From: Pseudomonas bharatica CSV86
GTDB taxonomy: Bacteria > Pseudomonadota > Gammaproteobacteria > Pseudomonadales > Pseudomonadaceae
Reading direction: 5' to 3'
Assembly (NCBI RefSeq): GCF_000319305.2
Contig: NZ_AMWJ02000001.1
Location: 1,775,001 to 1,839,000 of the forward strand
DNA length: 64,000 nucleotides
The position numbers were made by a program, and so were the translations under genes. This document shows positions 43,419 to 54,380 of the stretch, piece after piece; within the stretch, counting starts at the first letter, position 1, and the number at the start of each line of letters is the position of its first letter. The notes under the pieces were generated by a model. It saw nothing but the letters and a program-made list of their open reading frames with translations, was not told the DNA's origin and did not search any database.

Positions 43419-44676
43419 GGCTGCCCTCCGTCGACCGGGCTTGCCGCAGCACCGGAAGCTGCGGAGTGTTCCGGATGATGACGTGGCAGCAGGAGCTCCA
43501 CCTCGGTGCCCTGGCCCATCCGGCTACGCAAGCTGACATGACCGTGGGACTGGCGACTGAAGCCGTAGACCATGGATAGGCCAAGACCGGAGCCCTGGCT
43601 GCTGCCCTTGGTCGAGAAGAAAGGATCGAAAGCACGTTCCAGGGTGCTCTGCGACATGCCGCAACCGTTGTCGCTGACGCTGATGCGGACGAAATCGTTG
43701 CCATCGAGGGGATGGGCTTCGGGAAAGGGATGCAGCAGATGGAGATTGCTGACCTGGATGCTCACCTCGCCTCCATGGGGCAAGGCGTCGCGGGCATTGA
43801 CCAGCAGGTTGTCCAGCGCTTCCTGCAATTGCCGGGCATCGGCCCTGGCCGGCCACAGGTCCTTATCGATGCGTAGTTTCAGGCGTACGCCCGGGCCGAC
43901 CAAATCGCTCAGGCGCTGGCGCTGCAGCAGGGCGGCCAGTTGCACCGGGCGGTCGTCCAGCGACTGGCGCCGAGAAAAGGCCAGCAGGCGATGGGTGGTG
44001 CTGGCAGCCTGTTGCACCGCAGTGAGGCCCATGTCCACCAGCCTGGGAACGTCCTCCGGGCGTTGCTGGTCGATGCGTTGGCGGATCAATTCCAGGCTGC
44101 CGCCGATACCGGTGAGCAGATTGTTGAAGTCATGGGCCACACCGCCGGCCAGTTGGCCGATGGCCTCCATTTTCTGGTTCTGGTGCAGGTGTTGCTCTTC
44201 TTCGCGCAAATGGCGAACCCGCTCTTCGGTCTGACGCTGCAGGCTGGCCAGTTCCATTCCTTGCTGGCAGCTGTAGTACTGGCGACGCCGGGCACGCAGG
44301 GAGGTGTGGGCGAGGTCCAGCAGGGCCTGGTCGGCAAAGGGGCAGGGCAGGAAGAACAGGTTGCCCAGGGCCAGGCGCAGATGCGAATTGCAAGCTGTGG
44401 ATTGATCGCCGTCGCCGAGCAGCACTACCGGCAGGTCCGACCATAACGGCTGGCTGCGCAGGTGGAATTCGAGCCGCGAGGATTCGGCATCTACCAGGCA
44501 TGTCCGGGCAATGATCGCAAGGCCTGCACCTTGGTCAAGCGCGTCGGCCAGCTCTTCGACATTGCCCATGGCCAGGGCAATGAGCCCGGCCTGTTCCAGC
44601 AGGTCCCGGTGTGGTCGCTGATCGGCGGTGGCGCCAGGATCAGCGCACGCTCGCTGTTGGCTGACGAATGATTCAC
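43415..44676 (-). CDS. Soluble histidine kinase with receiver-like N-terminus (apparent 1-nt frameshift near the 5' end)
   Basis: The start is GTG at 44676 with AAGGAGA. The frame reads HSSANSERALILA and then shifts near 44631-44634; one added base gives ATADQRPHRDLLEQAGLIA and the rest. Residues about 10-130 resemble a degenerate receiver. The H-box is AIGQLAGGVAHDFNNLLTG, followed by NARDAL, DNGCGM and GLGLSMVYG. It heads the kinase-ybhP-clsB-ybhN operon with 4-nt overlaps throughout. No dedicated response regulator is adjacent. Confidence 0.8.
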
Positions 44677-44793
44677 GGTCGATCTCCTTGGAAAGCGCCG
44701 CGGGCAGCGTTTCATCTGCAGCGGATGCACTCTCTCTGGACCGCGCCGGGAAAGCGCGGGTTCAAACCGATTGCGCGAAGGACGCCGGTAGCG

Positions 44794-45849
44794 TCAGAGG
44801 CCTTGCTGGACCAGGGGATCGTCGGGGTTCTGCTGCTCCAGCTGGGCCAGGAGGATCTGCACGTTCTGCAACTGGCCGCTTTCCTTCCAGTACTCGATCA
44901 GCAGCACCCGCGCCTTGCGGTTGGCCGGCTGCCGGGCGAGCAGGGTTTCCAGCTGCTTCTGCGCCACCTGGAGCTGGTCGAGGCTGTGCAGGCTGACCGC
45001 CAGGGTATAGCGATAGTCGCTGTTGTCCGGCTCCAGCTCCACCGCCCTGGAAAATGCCAGCAGGGCGTATTCGTCCTGCTGATGACGCAGCAGCCATTGG
45101 CCCAGTTCATATTGCAGCAAGGCGGAATCAGGATAGCGCTGCAAGGCTTCGGCCAATACCGCACGAGAGCCCTCGCCCTGGCCCTGGCTGTCGAGCAGAC
45201 GTACCCGGGTGGCTATGGCCTCGAGGTTCTCCGGCTCCAGCTTCAGCGCCTGGTCCAGTGCGCTGGCGGCGGCGGGGAAGTCGCGTTCCTGCAGATAGAG
45301 GCGGGCCAGGTGCACCTGGTCCTGCACATCGTCGCTGCGCGTTTGCAGGGCCAGTTGGTACTGGTCGAGCACGTTCTGCCACGGTGCGAAGTACAGGCCG
45401 ATGTCATCGGGGCTCAAGCCTGCCAGGGCGTCCACCGCAGCGAAGCGTACGCTGTCGTCCTCATCGTCGAGCAACGGGCCGAGGAGCAGGCTGCGCTGGT
45501 TGGCCGGGACCATGGCGGCGATGGCCTCGAGGGCGGCGCGACGTACCAGCGGATCGTCGTTATGCAGGTCCTGGCTGGCCAGTTTCAGGGCCTGGGGAGA
45601 TGGATAGTTGGGCAGTTCTGCGTAGAGGCTGGCGCGGCGGATGGCCGACAGGTCGTCGCGCCCGAGCTGCTGGTACAGCACCCGGGCGGCTCCGGGCAGG
45701 CCATTATGCGCCTGGGCCAAGGCCTTGACGTAGGAGTGCTGGAGTGCCGGATTGGGTGCCGGAGGGGCCTTTTGCAGCGCCAGGCTGCCCAGGCCCGCCA
45801 GCAATAACAGGGCGAGGCCGGCGAACAGGTAGGTACGCGGTCGGGGCAT
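44794..45849 (-). CDS. HEAT/TPR repeat membrane-anchored protein
   Basis: This is a 351-residue protein. An N-terminal membrane helix or uncleaved signal (about 7-25) is followed by HEAT-like helices (about 70-150; DPLVRRAALEAIAAM, DSVRFAAVDALAGL) and at least four TPR units (about 180-345). It is probably periplasmic and scaffold-like. The function is unknown. It is separated from the kinase operon by about 117 nt. Confidence 0.75.
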   Translation of the reverse strand: MPRPRTYLFAGLALLLLAGLGSLALQKAPPAPNPALQHSYVKALAQAHNGLPGAARVLYQQLGRDDLSAIRRASLYAELPNYPSPQALKLASQDLHNDDPLVRRAALEAIAAMVPANQRSLLLGPLLDDEDDSVRFAAVDALAGLSPDDIGLYFAPWQNVLDQYQLALQTRSDDVQDQVHLARLYLQERDFPAAASALDQALKLEPENLEAIATRVRLLDSQGQGEGSRAVLAEALQRYPDSALLQYELGQWLLRHQQDEYALLAFSRAVELEPDNSDYRYTLAVSLHSLDQLQVAQKQLETLLARQPANRKARVLLIEYWKESGQLQNVQILLAQLEQQNPDDPLVQQGL

Positions 45850-45934
45850 GCGTGATCCGGACGGGGATTACGGAAAAGCGCCAAGCTTGGGTCAGACGAA
45901 TGCTTGAGTCAATGCGTGGGATATGCCTTGGGCT

Positions 45935-45966
45935 GTGCAGTGCTCCCGTTGTCGAGAGCACTGCAC
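45935..45966 (-). terminator. Hairpin downstream of the glycine-zipper gene
   Basis: A perfect 11-bp inverted repeat (GTGCAGTGCTC / GAGCACTGCAC) has a 10-nt loop. It lacks a T tract, so termination is uncertain. Confidence 0.4.
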
Positions 45967-45996
45967 TTCGAGAACACGGCGCAAAGCGCTGCGTTA

Positions 45997-46404
45997 TCAA
46001 TGACCGCGATGATGACGCTTATGCTTGTGCTTGCCGGAGTCGTGGCGATCGTCATCGGCCAGGTGATTGCCCAGCGCGCCGCCCGCTGCCCCGCCGAGGC
46101 CTGCACCGATGGTCGAGCCGGTGGAGCCGCCGACCTTGCCGCCCAGCACCGAGCCACCGGCCGAGCCAAGGCCGCCGCCGATCGCGGCTTCGGTACGATT
46201 GCCTTTCTTCGCACCGACGGCGCTACCGGCAGCGCCACCCAGGCCGGCACCGATGGCCGCGCCTGTGCTGCCGCCGATCTGTTGTCCAACCACGTTGCCC
46301 AGCGCGCCGCCGAGGCCGCCGCCAATGGCGGTGGTGCCGTCACCGGCCAGTGCGGCCTGGGAGATCAGAAAACCTAGAGCAAGAGTAGGCAGTGTGAGAC
46401 GCAT
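45997..46404 (-). CDS. Glycine-zipper exported protein with His-rich tail
   Basis: This is a 135-residue protein. A signal peptide ending QAALA-GD is followed by repeated GGxxG/GAGLGGAAG glycine zippers (about 25-115) and a charged tail HDSGKHKHKRHHRGH. Glycine zippers pack in membranes or form oligomers. No enzymatic motif is seen. Confidence 0.75.
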   Translation of the reverse strand: MRLTLPTLALGFLISQAALAGDGTTAIGGGLGGALGNVVGQQIGGSTGAAIGAGLGGAAGSAVGAKKGNRTEAAIGGGLGSAGGSVLGGKVGGSTGSTIGAGLGGAAGGALGNHLADDDRHDSGKHKHKRHHRGH

Positions 46405-46448
46405 GGCAGAAACCTCAGTGTCGTTGAAGCGATCGTGTGTCAGGGATA

Positions 46449-46652
46449 TCAGTCGTCATCGCGGTAGCGGCGGTCGTCGCGACGATAGTCGTAACGGTCG
46501 TCATAGCGGCGGCGGTCATCGTCGTGCCAGCGCCGCTGATCGCGGTCACCGCCGCGCCAGCCGTCGTCGCGGTCATGATGATGGTGATGGGCACAGCCGG
46601 CGGAAAGCAGGATCGCGGCAAGCAGGGAAAACTGGGTCAGGCGGGTCAACAC
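46449..46652 (-). CDS. Small lipoprotein with Asp/Arg-rich tail
   Basis: This is a 67-residue protein from GTG 46652 with GAGG at workable spacing. The signal has lipobox LSAGC, followed by AHHHHHDRDD and a tail made almost entirely of D, R, Y and H. Low-complexity charged tails of this sort occur in small envelope lipoproteins. A longer TTG start (46691) is possible but leaves a poor signal peptide. Confidence 0.6.
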   Translation of the reverse strand: MLTRLTQFSLLAAILLSAGCAHHHHHDRDDGWRGGDRDQRRWHDDDRRRYDDRYDYRRDDRRYRDDD

Positions 46653-46756
46653 GGTGATGTCCTCGAATCGACGCGATAGGGTCGATGGCAAGGTTATGAC
46701 CGCATGTATCGGGTTTGGTTTCCTAGATCACCGGTAAGCGACTGGCAGATATGAAA

Positions 46757-46778
46757 AAAGCGCCCATGAGGGCGCTTT
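46757..46778 (-). terminator. Terminator of the tRNA-Leu gene
   Basis: The stem AAAGCGCCC / GGGCGCTTT has loop ATGA. A T run follows on the minus strand, 9 nt past the tRNA 3' end. Confidence 0.85.
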
Positions 46779-46786
46779 CCGGAAGG

Positions 46787-46870
46787 TGGTGCGAGTGGCG
46801 GGACTCGAACCCGCAAGGCTTGCGCCGACAGATTTTAAGTCTGCTGTGTATACCAATTCCACCACACTCG
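46787..46870 (-). tRNA. tRNA-Leu, anticodon TAA
   Basis: The minus-strand sequence has a GCGAGTG acceptor stem pairing with CACTCGC and then an encoded ACCA end. The anticodon loop ACTTAAAAT contains TAA. A long variable arm, the T-loop GGTTCGAGTCC and class-II architecture are all present. It decodes UUA. No integrase gene or attachment-site repeat was seen beside it. Confidence 0.93.
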
Positions 46871-46954
46871 CAGGTTCTCCGAGCTTCAAGAAGCTGCTCG
46901 AAGCAAGGGCGCTTTATAACTCATCGTTATATTCCAGTCAACGGGCAAGCAGCT

Positions 46955-47659
46955 TCAACGCGCCATATAGCGCTGCACCCAACGTCGTGGAATGAACAAC
47001 GAAGCCAATCCGATCAATGCCGCCAGCGCACTGCTGAACAGCAGCGCGGCGAATCCGAGACGATGTTCCAGCCAGCCGCCAAGGACCGCACCGAACAGCA
47101 TGCCGCCCCATGGCACCAGTTGCATGCGCCAGCCGGCGCGACGATCGCCCATCAGCCAGCGGCCAAGGCCCCGGCCAAAACGGGAAAGGGCGCCGGTGAC
47201 GTAGGTCAGGCCGATAGGCAGGCCGTTCACTTCCTCCACGGCGGCGTTGAGCATGCCCATGGCAAGGATCGCCGCCAGCAGCGCCAGGAGTTCCAGGTAG
47301 TCGCCACAAAAGGCTGCGCTCAGCAACAGCAGCGAGGTCAGAGCCAGCAGCGGCCAGGCGCGCTTGCGGCTGGAACGGGCGATCATCACGCCCAGGGCAT
47401 TGCCAAGGACGAAAGTTATTACCAGCAGGCCCAGGCGCAGCACCAGCCCGAACTGGCCTTCGCTGACAGCTACCGCCAGGCGCGTCGTGTTGCCGCTCAT
47501 GAAGGAAACGAAGTCGCCGCTGGCAAGAAAGCCGATGGCATCGGTCATGCCGGCCAGCACCGAGAGACCGCCAACGAAGAACAGACCGACCTGGCCATGC
47601 CGACGATACAGGCGCCGTGCCTTGAGGCTGCGCAGTGCCGCGGGATGTTCGGGGAGCAT
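46955..47659 (-). CDS. DUF1275 (YoaK-like) membrane protein
   Basis: This is a 234-residue protein with about six helices and the DUF1275 features GGLSVLAGMTDAIGFLASGDF, VSFMSGNTTRLAV, then GLTYVTGALSRFGRGLG. The function of the family is not established. Its ATG lies 9 nt past the stop of the small upstream gene, so they are cotranscribed. Confidence 0.85.
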   Translation of the reverse strand: MLPEHPAALRSLKARRLYRRHGQVGLFFVGGLSVLAGMTDAIGFLASGDFVSFMSGNTTRLAVAVSEGQFGLVLRLGLLVITFVLGNALGVMIARSSRKRAWPLLALTSLLLLSAAFCGDYLELLALLAAILAMGMLNAAVEEVNGLPIGLTYVTGALSRFGRGLGRWLMGDRRAGWRMQLVPWGGMLFGAVLGGWLEHRLGFAALLFSSALAALIGLASLFIPRRWVQRYMAR

Positions 47660-47668
47660 CCGGGCGGC

Positions 47669-47884
47669 CTAGCGCAATTCGATGCTGTTGGCCACGGCGC
47701 GCAGCTTGTTGATTGAGTCGGTGAGGCCGCTGACCCGTGCCCTGACCTCGACAGCATCGCCTGCATGCACCGAATGCTGCAGATAGACCGCGTGCCCGGC
47801 CAGGCCGCGAGCCAGTTGTTCCATGCCGTCGGCGGTGGTTTCCAGATCGTCGTGGATGCGTTGCATGCGTATGTTGATGACCAA
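47669..47884 (-). CDS. Small conserved-looking hypothetical protein
   Basis: This is a protein of about 71 residues from TTG 47884, giving VINIRMQRIHDDLETTADGM. It is mostly helical and contains SINKLRAVANSIELR at the end. There is no signal peptide or known domain. It is supported by tight spacing to the DUF1275 gene, coding-like composition and GAGG upstream. The start is uncertain. Confidence 0.55.
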   Translation of the reverse strand: MVINIRMQRIHDDLETTADGMEQLARGLAGHAVYLQHSVHAGDAVEVRARVSGLTDSINKLRAVANSIELR

Positions 47885-48140
47885 GATCCTTTTCCTCAAC
47901 CGCTCGTCTTGTCGATACCCGGGGGCGCGAACTATAGCAATTCGCCGCCACGTCGGCAGGCGCAGTGCTTACAATCGCGCTATACCTTGATCCAGCGCAA
48001 TGGTTGCGGGGCATATTTATGGGTTGCGGCGGCCTATTACCGCAAAAAAAGGGGAACTCCGCTGCAGGAGCAGGCGTCTTTTCAGGTCGTCCTCAGCGTA
48101 TGCTGTAGTTATCGTCCAACCCTAGCCAGCGGACCCCGAA

Positions 48141-49311
48141 ATGGATCCATCCGAACGCGTCGACCTGCATGGCATGAATGCCGGCCTGTACGAGCAACTT
48201 GTACAGACGGTGGTCGACTACGCCATCTATATGCTGGACCTCAATGGTTGCATTGTTTCCTGGAACGCCGGTGCCGAGCGCATCAAGGGGTACCGGGCCG
48301 AGGAAGTCATCGGGCGGCATTTCTCGCTGTTTTTCAGCGAGCAGGATTGTTCCGACGGGCGTCCCGCTACTCTCGTCAGCCAGGCCCTGAGCAAGGGCCG
48401 TGCCCAGGACGAGGGTTGGCGCGTGCGCAAGGACGGCACGCGTTTCTGGGCCCTGGTGGTGCTGGATGTGGTGCGCTCGCGGGAGGGCGAGATAATTGGC
48501 CTGGCGAAGATCACCCGGGACATCACTGACCGGCGCGAGGCCGCGCTGCAACTGGATGCCATGCGCGCCCAGCTGTTCCAGTCGCAAAAGCTCGAGGCCC
48601 TTGGCCAGTTGACCGGGGCATGGCCCACGACTTCAACAACCTGCTCACCATCATCCTCAACTCGGCCAGGCTGGCGCTCAACAGCTCCGATCCACAACGT
48701 ACCCGGCGCATGCTCGAGCATATTCTCGATGCCGGCCAGCGCGGCAGCCAGATGACCCAGCAATTGCTCAGCTTTGCTCGACGCAAGGAACTCAACGTGG
48801 TACGGGTCGATCTTGCCGAGGTGATCGAGTCCATCCACGCACTGCTGCACCAGGCCTTGCCGAAGAATATCGAACTGCATGTGCTGTGCGACGAGGACCT
48901 GGCCCGGTTGAAGTGGACGCCGGGCAACTTCAAATGGTGTTGCTCAATCTGGTGCTCAACGCCCGCGACGCGATGGAGGCGGGCGGGGAGATCCGCATCG
49001 TTGCCGGCAATCGTCGGTTGCAGGGCGAGCGTGATGGCCTGGTCGGTGATTTCGCTGCGATCAGCGTCATCGATACCGGCACCGGTATCGATGCCGAGGT
49101 GCTGCCGCGGATTTTCGAGCCGTTCTTCACCACCAAGGGTTTCGGCAAGGGCACGGGCCTGGGCCTGAGCCAGGTGTACGGTTTTGCAAGGCAAAGCAAT
49201 GGCGGGATCTGGGTCGACAGCGAGCCGGGCAAAGGCACCTGCATGACCCTCTGCATCCCGCTGCCGGCCAACGGGGAGGAACAATCAAGGTGGAACAGCT
49301 CAAGCGTCTAG
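48141..49311 (+). pseudogene. PAS histidine kinase, with two apparent 1-nt frameshifts
   Basis: ATG 48141 opens a PAS domain (about 15-135; AIYMLDLNGCIVSWNAGAER, GWRVRKDGTRFWALVV). The H-box begins SQKLEALGQLTG and breaks at GGGG 48615-48618; one added G gives GGMAHDFNNLLT. The second break, near GG 48906-48907, is repaired to LARVEVDAGQLQMVLLNLVL. The HATPase motifs NARDAM, DTGTGID and GTGLGLSQVYG are intact. The frames step 3, 2, 1, as expected for two missing bases. It overlaps the KaiC-like gene by 22 nt. Confidence 0.85.
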
Positions 49312-50731
49312 TGACCGGGATCCAGGGGCTCGACGACCTGCTCAAGGGCGGTCTTGTCGTTGGCGCCGCCTACATCGTCCAGGGCCGTCCCGGCTCGGGC
49401 AAGACGGTATTGGCCAATCAATTGGCGTTCAATCATGTGCAGCGCGGCGGCCGGGTGCTAGTGGCGACCCTGCTCAGCGAATCCCATGAGCGACTGTTCC
49501 AGTACCTGTCGACCCTGTCGTTTTTCGACCCGGCGAAAATCGGCGAACAGATCCAGTATCTCAGTGCCTTCGATACCCTCGAGCAGGACGGCCTGGAAGC
49601 GGTGGTGCGCCTGTTGCGCGGGGAAATCGCCCGCCAGGGCGCCTCGCTGTTGATCATCGACGGTCTGCTCAATGCCCGCTCGCGGGCGCAAACCGCGCTC
49701 GACGCCAAGAAATTCATTTCCGAACTGCAGGCCCATGCCGCCTTCGCCGGCTGTACCTTGTTGCTGCTGACCAGTGTCCACTTCGAGGAGGACTGTCCCG
49801 AGCACACCATGGTCGACGGTGTGATCGAACTGGGCGAGGACCTGCACGGCGCCCGTGCGGTGCGGCGTATCCAGTTGCGCAAGACTCGGGCAGCGCAGCG
49901 CTGTCCGGCCTGCACGAATGCGAAATCACCGACGACGGCCTGCAGGTCTACCCGCGTCTCGAAGCCCTGTACGGGCACCCCTCGGGGGCGGGCAGCGAGA
50001 CCTTTGTCCGTGTCGGCACCGGCGCACCTTCCCTCGACGATCTGCTCAAGGGCGGGCTGGCGCAGGGTTCCGTGACCCTGGTGATGGGGCCTTCGGGCAG
50101 TGGCAAGACGTCCCTGGGCCTGAGTTTCCTGGGCGCAGCCACACCCGACGCGCCCGGGCTGCATTTCGGTTTCTATGAGCCGGCCCCTCGCCTGCGCATG
50201 AAGGCTGCCAGCCTGGGGCTCGACTTCGCGGCAATGGAACGGGAAGGCGCACTGCAGATCGCCTGGCAACCCACCACCGAGGGCTTGCTCGACGACGTTG
50301 GCGCGCGCTTGCTGCGGCAGGTGGCAACCCATGGAAGCAAGCGCGTGCTCATCGACAACCTTGGTGGGTTCACCCGGCTGGCCACCCGTCCGGAACGCCT
50401 CAATGGATTCTTTCGTGCACTGATGGGTGAACTGCGCGCCCGCGACGTGACGGTGCTGGCGACCTGGGAGATGCGCGACCTGTTCGGTTCGGAAATCATC
50501 GCCCCGGCACCGGAGCTGTCGAGCGTTGTCGACAATTTGCTGCTGATGCGCTTCGTCGAGCTGAACTCGCAGCTCAAGCGTGTGCTGTCAATCCTCAAGG
50601 TGCGTGACAGCCTTTACGACCCGGCCTTGCTGGAGGTCCGCTTCGGCGAAGACGGGATGCAATTGCACAAGGCATTCAACGAGGCTGCCGCGGTGTTGTC
50701 GGGTACTGCCCAGCCACTTGAGCGGTCCTGA
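49290..50731 (+). pseudogene. KaiC-like double RecA-fold ATPase, with an apparent 1-nt frameshift
   Basis: The start is GTG 49290 (GGAGG upstream), giving EQLKRLVTGIQGLDDLLKGG. Walker A motif 1 is GRPGSGKT and motif 2 is GPSGSGKT. The first frame is lost after RRIQLRKTR; one G added to GGG 49887-49889 yields GSAALSGLHECEITDDGLQV and continues to 50731, about 480 residues with the classic duplicated KaiC layout (APSLDDLLKGGL opens the second half). KaiC-type ATPases outside cyanobacteria often pair with histidine kinases, as here. Confidence 0.87.
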
Positions 50732-50749
50732 GGGCCGCAGTGTGACGAT

Positions 50750-51154
50750 ATGAGCACAGTCCTGGTGGTCGATGACGAATACGTGATCTGCGATATCCTC
50801 GAGTTTATCCTTGAGGAGGCGGGGTATCAGGTGAAGAAAGCCAGCAACGGGCTGGGCGCGCTGAAGATCCTGAAGCCGGACCAACACGAGAACGCAGAGG
50901 AGCCACAGGAGAAAATTCGGGTCGAACTGCTGATCACCGACTATATGATGCCGTTGATGAATGGCGAGGAGCTCGCCAGGAAGCTTCGCGTCGACCCCCA
51001 GTTCAATACGCTGCCGATCATTCTCATGAGTGGCGCGCAAGCCAGCGTCGGCCGGGAAAATCCCGGGCTGTTCGATGCTGTGCTGGACAAGCCTTTCGAT
51101 CCCGAACAACTGGTTGCCATGGTCCGGCAGGTATTACCACCGGCCGAGAGCTAG
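50750..51154 (+). CDS. Single-domain response regulator
   Basis: This is a 134-residue receiver with VVDDEY, LLITDYMMPLMNG (phospho-acceptor Asp), MSGAQ and DKPFD. There is no output domain. A stretch of about 15 residues rich in E, Q and K (DQHENAEEPQEKIR) is inserted before the phosphorylation-site strand. It lies 18 nt after the KaiC-like gene and is presumably phosphorylated by the kinase of the same operon. Confidence 0.9.
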   Translation: MSTVLVVDDEYVICDILEFILEEAGYQVKKASNGLGALKILKPDQHENAEEPQEKIRVELLITDYMMPLMNGEELARKLRVDPQFNTLPIILMSGAQASVGRENPGLFDAVLDKPFDPEQLVAMVRQVLPPAES

Positions 51155-51221
51155 ACCCGGCAATCTGCTTGTGTCCGGCAAGGGACAGGCGCATCCGTGC
51201 GACTGCAATCAGGCCGAAGCC

Positions 51222-51419
51222 TTAGTGACTGCCTTCTCCTTTCTCCGGCGCAGGGCTGCCGGCCTGAATGCGTTTGTAGATCTCTTCGCGGTGCACCTGG
51301 ACATCTTTCGGTGCATCGATGCCAATCCTCACTTGCATCCCTTTGACGCCCAGAATTGTGACTTTGATGTCATCGTCGATGACGATGCTTTCGCCGACTT
51401 TGCGGGTGAGTATCAGCAT
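51222..51419 (-). CDS. csrA: CsrA/RsmA-family RNA-binding regulator (probably RsmE type)
   Basis: This is a 65-residue protein starting [38 protein letters not shown] holds the RNA-contacting Arg/Glu residues, and AAGGAG lies at proper spacing. Pseudomonas species have several paralogues (RsmA, RsmE, RsmI). The position beside modABC fits my recollection of the P. putida rsmE locus, hence the tentative paralogue. It binds GGA motifs in mRNA leaders. Confidence 0.92.
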   Translation of the reverse strand: MLILTRKVGESIVIDDDIKVTILGVKGMQVRIGIDAPKDVQVHREEIYKRIQAGSPAPEKGEGSH

Positions 51420-51765
51420 GTATTTCTCCTTGGTAACTTGAAATGCCTCGCGGGCGAGTACCCCACCGAGGATGGGGGCGCCGGAAGCGCTTCCCTCTTT
51501 CCCTTCATTAAAGACGCATTCGTTGAAAATTAATTCCCCGAGCAAAATATTTGCTGGTGCCTTTTTCTGGATTGGGAGTCGACGGACAGGTGGGAACTTC
51601 GCCTGGCGAGATTCGCACCCCGCAAGCATAGGGGGCTTGAACGAATATGGGAAATTTCTCTTGTGAAAAGAGAAACTTTCGATAATTAACGTTTTTTTTG
51701 TAAGGTTTTAGTTTGATTGATAAATGAGTTTCATTCCCGGCTGTGGCTGGCGGATTCACTTGGCG
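51420..51765. other. AT-rich intergenic region between csrA and modC
   Basis: No gene was seen in these 346 bases. The right half is strikingly AT-rich for this genome and contains a hairpin at 51656-51676 (TTTCTCTT-GTGAA-AAGAGAAA). It probably holds the csrA promoter(s) and is a plausible MvaT-family target. Confidence 0.6.
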
Positions 51766-52857
51766 CTATTGGCCGAGCAGCGCCACGCCCTTGATCTGTG
51801 CCCAGAGTTTCTGGCCAGGTTGCAGGCCGAGCTGGTCGCAGGAATAGCGCGTGACCCGGGCCAGCAGCGGATGCCCGTCTGCGTCGAGGCTGACCAGCAT
51901 CTGCGCCGGGCTGCCCTGGTCGGAGAGGGCGCGCAGGGTCACCGGCAGGCGGTTGATGATGCTCGAACGCGGGTCCTCCGCCAGGCTGAGGCTGATGTCC
52001 CGGGCCTGGATCCTGATGCGCAGGGCCGATCCGTGCGCCAGGGGCGCGTGAGGAATGCGCAGTTTCAACGCGCTGTCCGGCAGATGGACGTCCAGGAGTT
52101 GGTAGACCTCGTCGTAGGCGCCGGTCCGGCCTTCGAGCACCACTGCGGCGTCTTCATCGCGGGCCAGGGGCAGGTCGAGACGGGCGAGGGTCTGGTTGAG
52201 CGGGCCGCTGGCCAGGACGGTGCCTTGTTCCAGCAGCACCAGGTGATCGGCCAGGCGCGCGACTTCCTCCTGGGCGTGGCTGACGTATATCAGCGGGATC
52301 CGCAACTCGTCGCGCAGACGCTCAAGATACGGCAGGATCTCGCGCTTGCGCGGCGCATCCAGTGCCGCCAGGGGCTCGTCCATCAGCAACAGGCTCGGGC
52401 TGGTCAGCAGTGCCCGGGCGATACCGACGCGCTGGCGTTCGCCGCCGGACAGGGTCGTGGCCTTGCGTTGCAGAAGGTGACCGATGCCCAGCAGTTCGCA
52501 GGCCTGTTCGAAGTGTATGCGGCGCAGCGCTGGATCGATGCGCTTGTAGCCAAACGCCAGGTTGTCGCGCACCGTGAGGTGGCTGAACAGGCTGGCTTCC
52601 TGGAACACATAGCCGATCGGACGCTGGTGGGGCGGGACGAAGATGCCCCGGGCCGAGTCCTGCCAGACCGTGCCGGCGACCTCGATGCGGGCATCCGCGG
52701 CCCGTTCCAGGCCCGCCAGGCAGCGCAGGCAGGTGGTCTTGCCCGAGCCGGAGGCGCCGAACAGCGCGGTGACGCCCTGGCCGGGCAGGTCGAGGTCGAC
52801 ATCCAGGGTGAAATCACCGCGGGCTACCTTGAGGCGGGCATGGATCTGCGCGTTCAT
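51766..52857 (-). CDS. modC: Molybdate ABC transporter ATP-binding protein
   Basis: This is a 363-residue protein with Walker [10 protein letters not shown], signature [15 protein letters not shown] and Walker B LLLMDEP. A C-terminal molybdate-binding (Mop) domain spans about 290-360 ([18 protein letters not shown]). The start is ATG 52857, overlapping modB by 4 nt. It forms the ModABC importer with the two upstream genes. Confidence 0.95.
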   Translation of the reverse strand: MNAQIHARLKVARGDFTLDVDLDLPGQGVTALFGASGSGKTTCLRCLAGLERAADARIEVAGTVWQDSARGIFVPPHQRPIGYVFQEASLFSHLTVRDNLAFGYKRIDPALRRIHFEQACELLGIGHLLQRKATTLSGGERQRVGIARALLTSPSLLLMDEPLAALDAPRKREILPYLERLRDELRIPLIYVSHAQEEVARLADHLVLLEQGTVLASGPLNQTLARLDLPLARDEDAAVVLEGRTGAYDEVYQLLDVHLPDSALKLRIPHAPLAHGSALRIRIQARDISLSLAEDPRSSIINRLPVTLRALSDQGSPAQMLVSLDADGHPLLARVTRYSCDQLGLQPGQKLWAQIKGVALLGQ

Positions 52858-53539
52858 GTTGCACCCCAGGCCGATTTGCCGCGGCGACTGCCATACAGGG
52901 CCAGCAGCACCAGGAACGAGAACACCAGCATCGCCCCGGCCAGCCAGTGCGCCTGGGCGTATTCCATGGCCTCGACGTGGTCGAAGATCTGCACCGAGAC
53001 GACCCGGGTCTTGTCGGGGATATTGCCGCCGATCATCAGCACCACACCAAACTCGCCAACCGTATGGGCGAAACCGAGGATGCTGGCGGTGACGAAACCG
53101 GGCCGGGCCAGCGGCAGTACCACACTGAAAAAGGTATCCCGCGGGCTGGCGCGCAGCGTCGCGGCCACTTCCAGCGGACGATCGCCGATGGCGGCAAAGG
53201 CGTTCTGCAATGGTTGCACCACGAAAGGCATGGAGTAGATCACCGAGCCGATCACCAGGCCGCTGAAGCTGAACACCACGGTGCCAAGCCCAAGGGCCTC
53301 GGTGGTCTTGCCAATGAAACCGTGGGGGCCGAGAGCGAGCAGCAGGTAGAAGCCGATCACCGTGGGTGGCAGCACCAGGGGCAGGGCCACCAGCGCACCG
53401 ACCGGCCCGCGCCACCACGAACGGGTGCGGGCCAGCCACCAGGCGACGGGCGTTCCAAGAAGCAGCAGGAGCAGGGTGGTCAGCGACGCCAGCTTGAGGG
53501 TCAGCCAGATTGCGCCGAAGTCGCTGGCATCGAGGGGCA

Positions 53540-53540
<1 letters not shown>
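52854..53540 (-). CDS. modB: Molybdate ABC transporter permease
   Basis: This is a 228-residue inner-membrane permease with about five helices and the binding-protein-dependent loop [41 protein letters not shown] is typical of ModB. The start codon lies within the modA stop (TGATG). Confidence 0.95.
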
Positions 53541-54355
<815 letters not shown>

Positions 54356-54380
54356 GTCCTTGCCAACGGGAAGACCTGTT

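Noticed and set aside
46787..46870. tRNA-Leu as the edge of an integrated island
   Set aside because: No integrase, no direct repeat of the tRNA 3' end and ordinary chromosomal genes on both sides.
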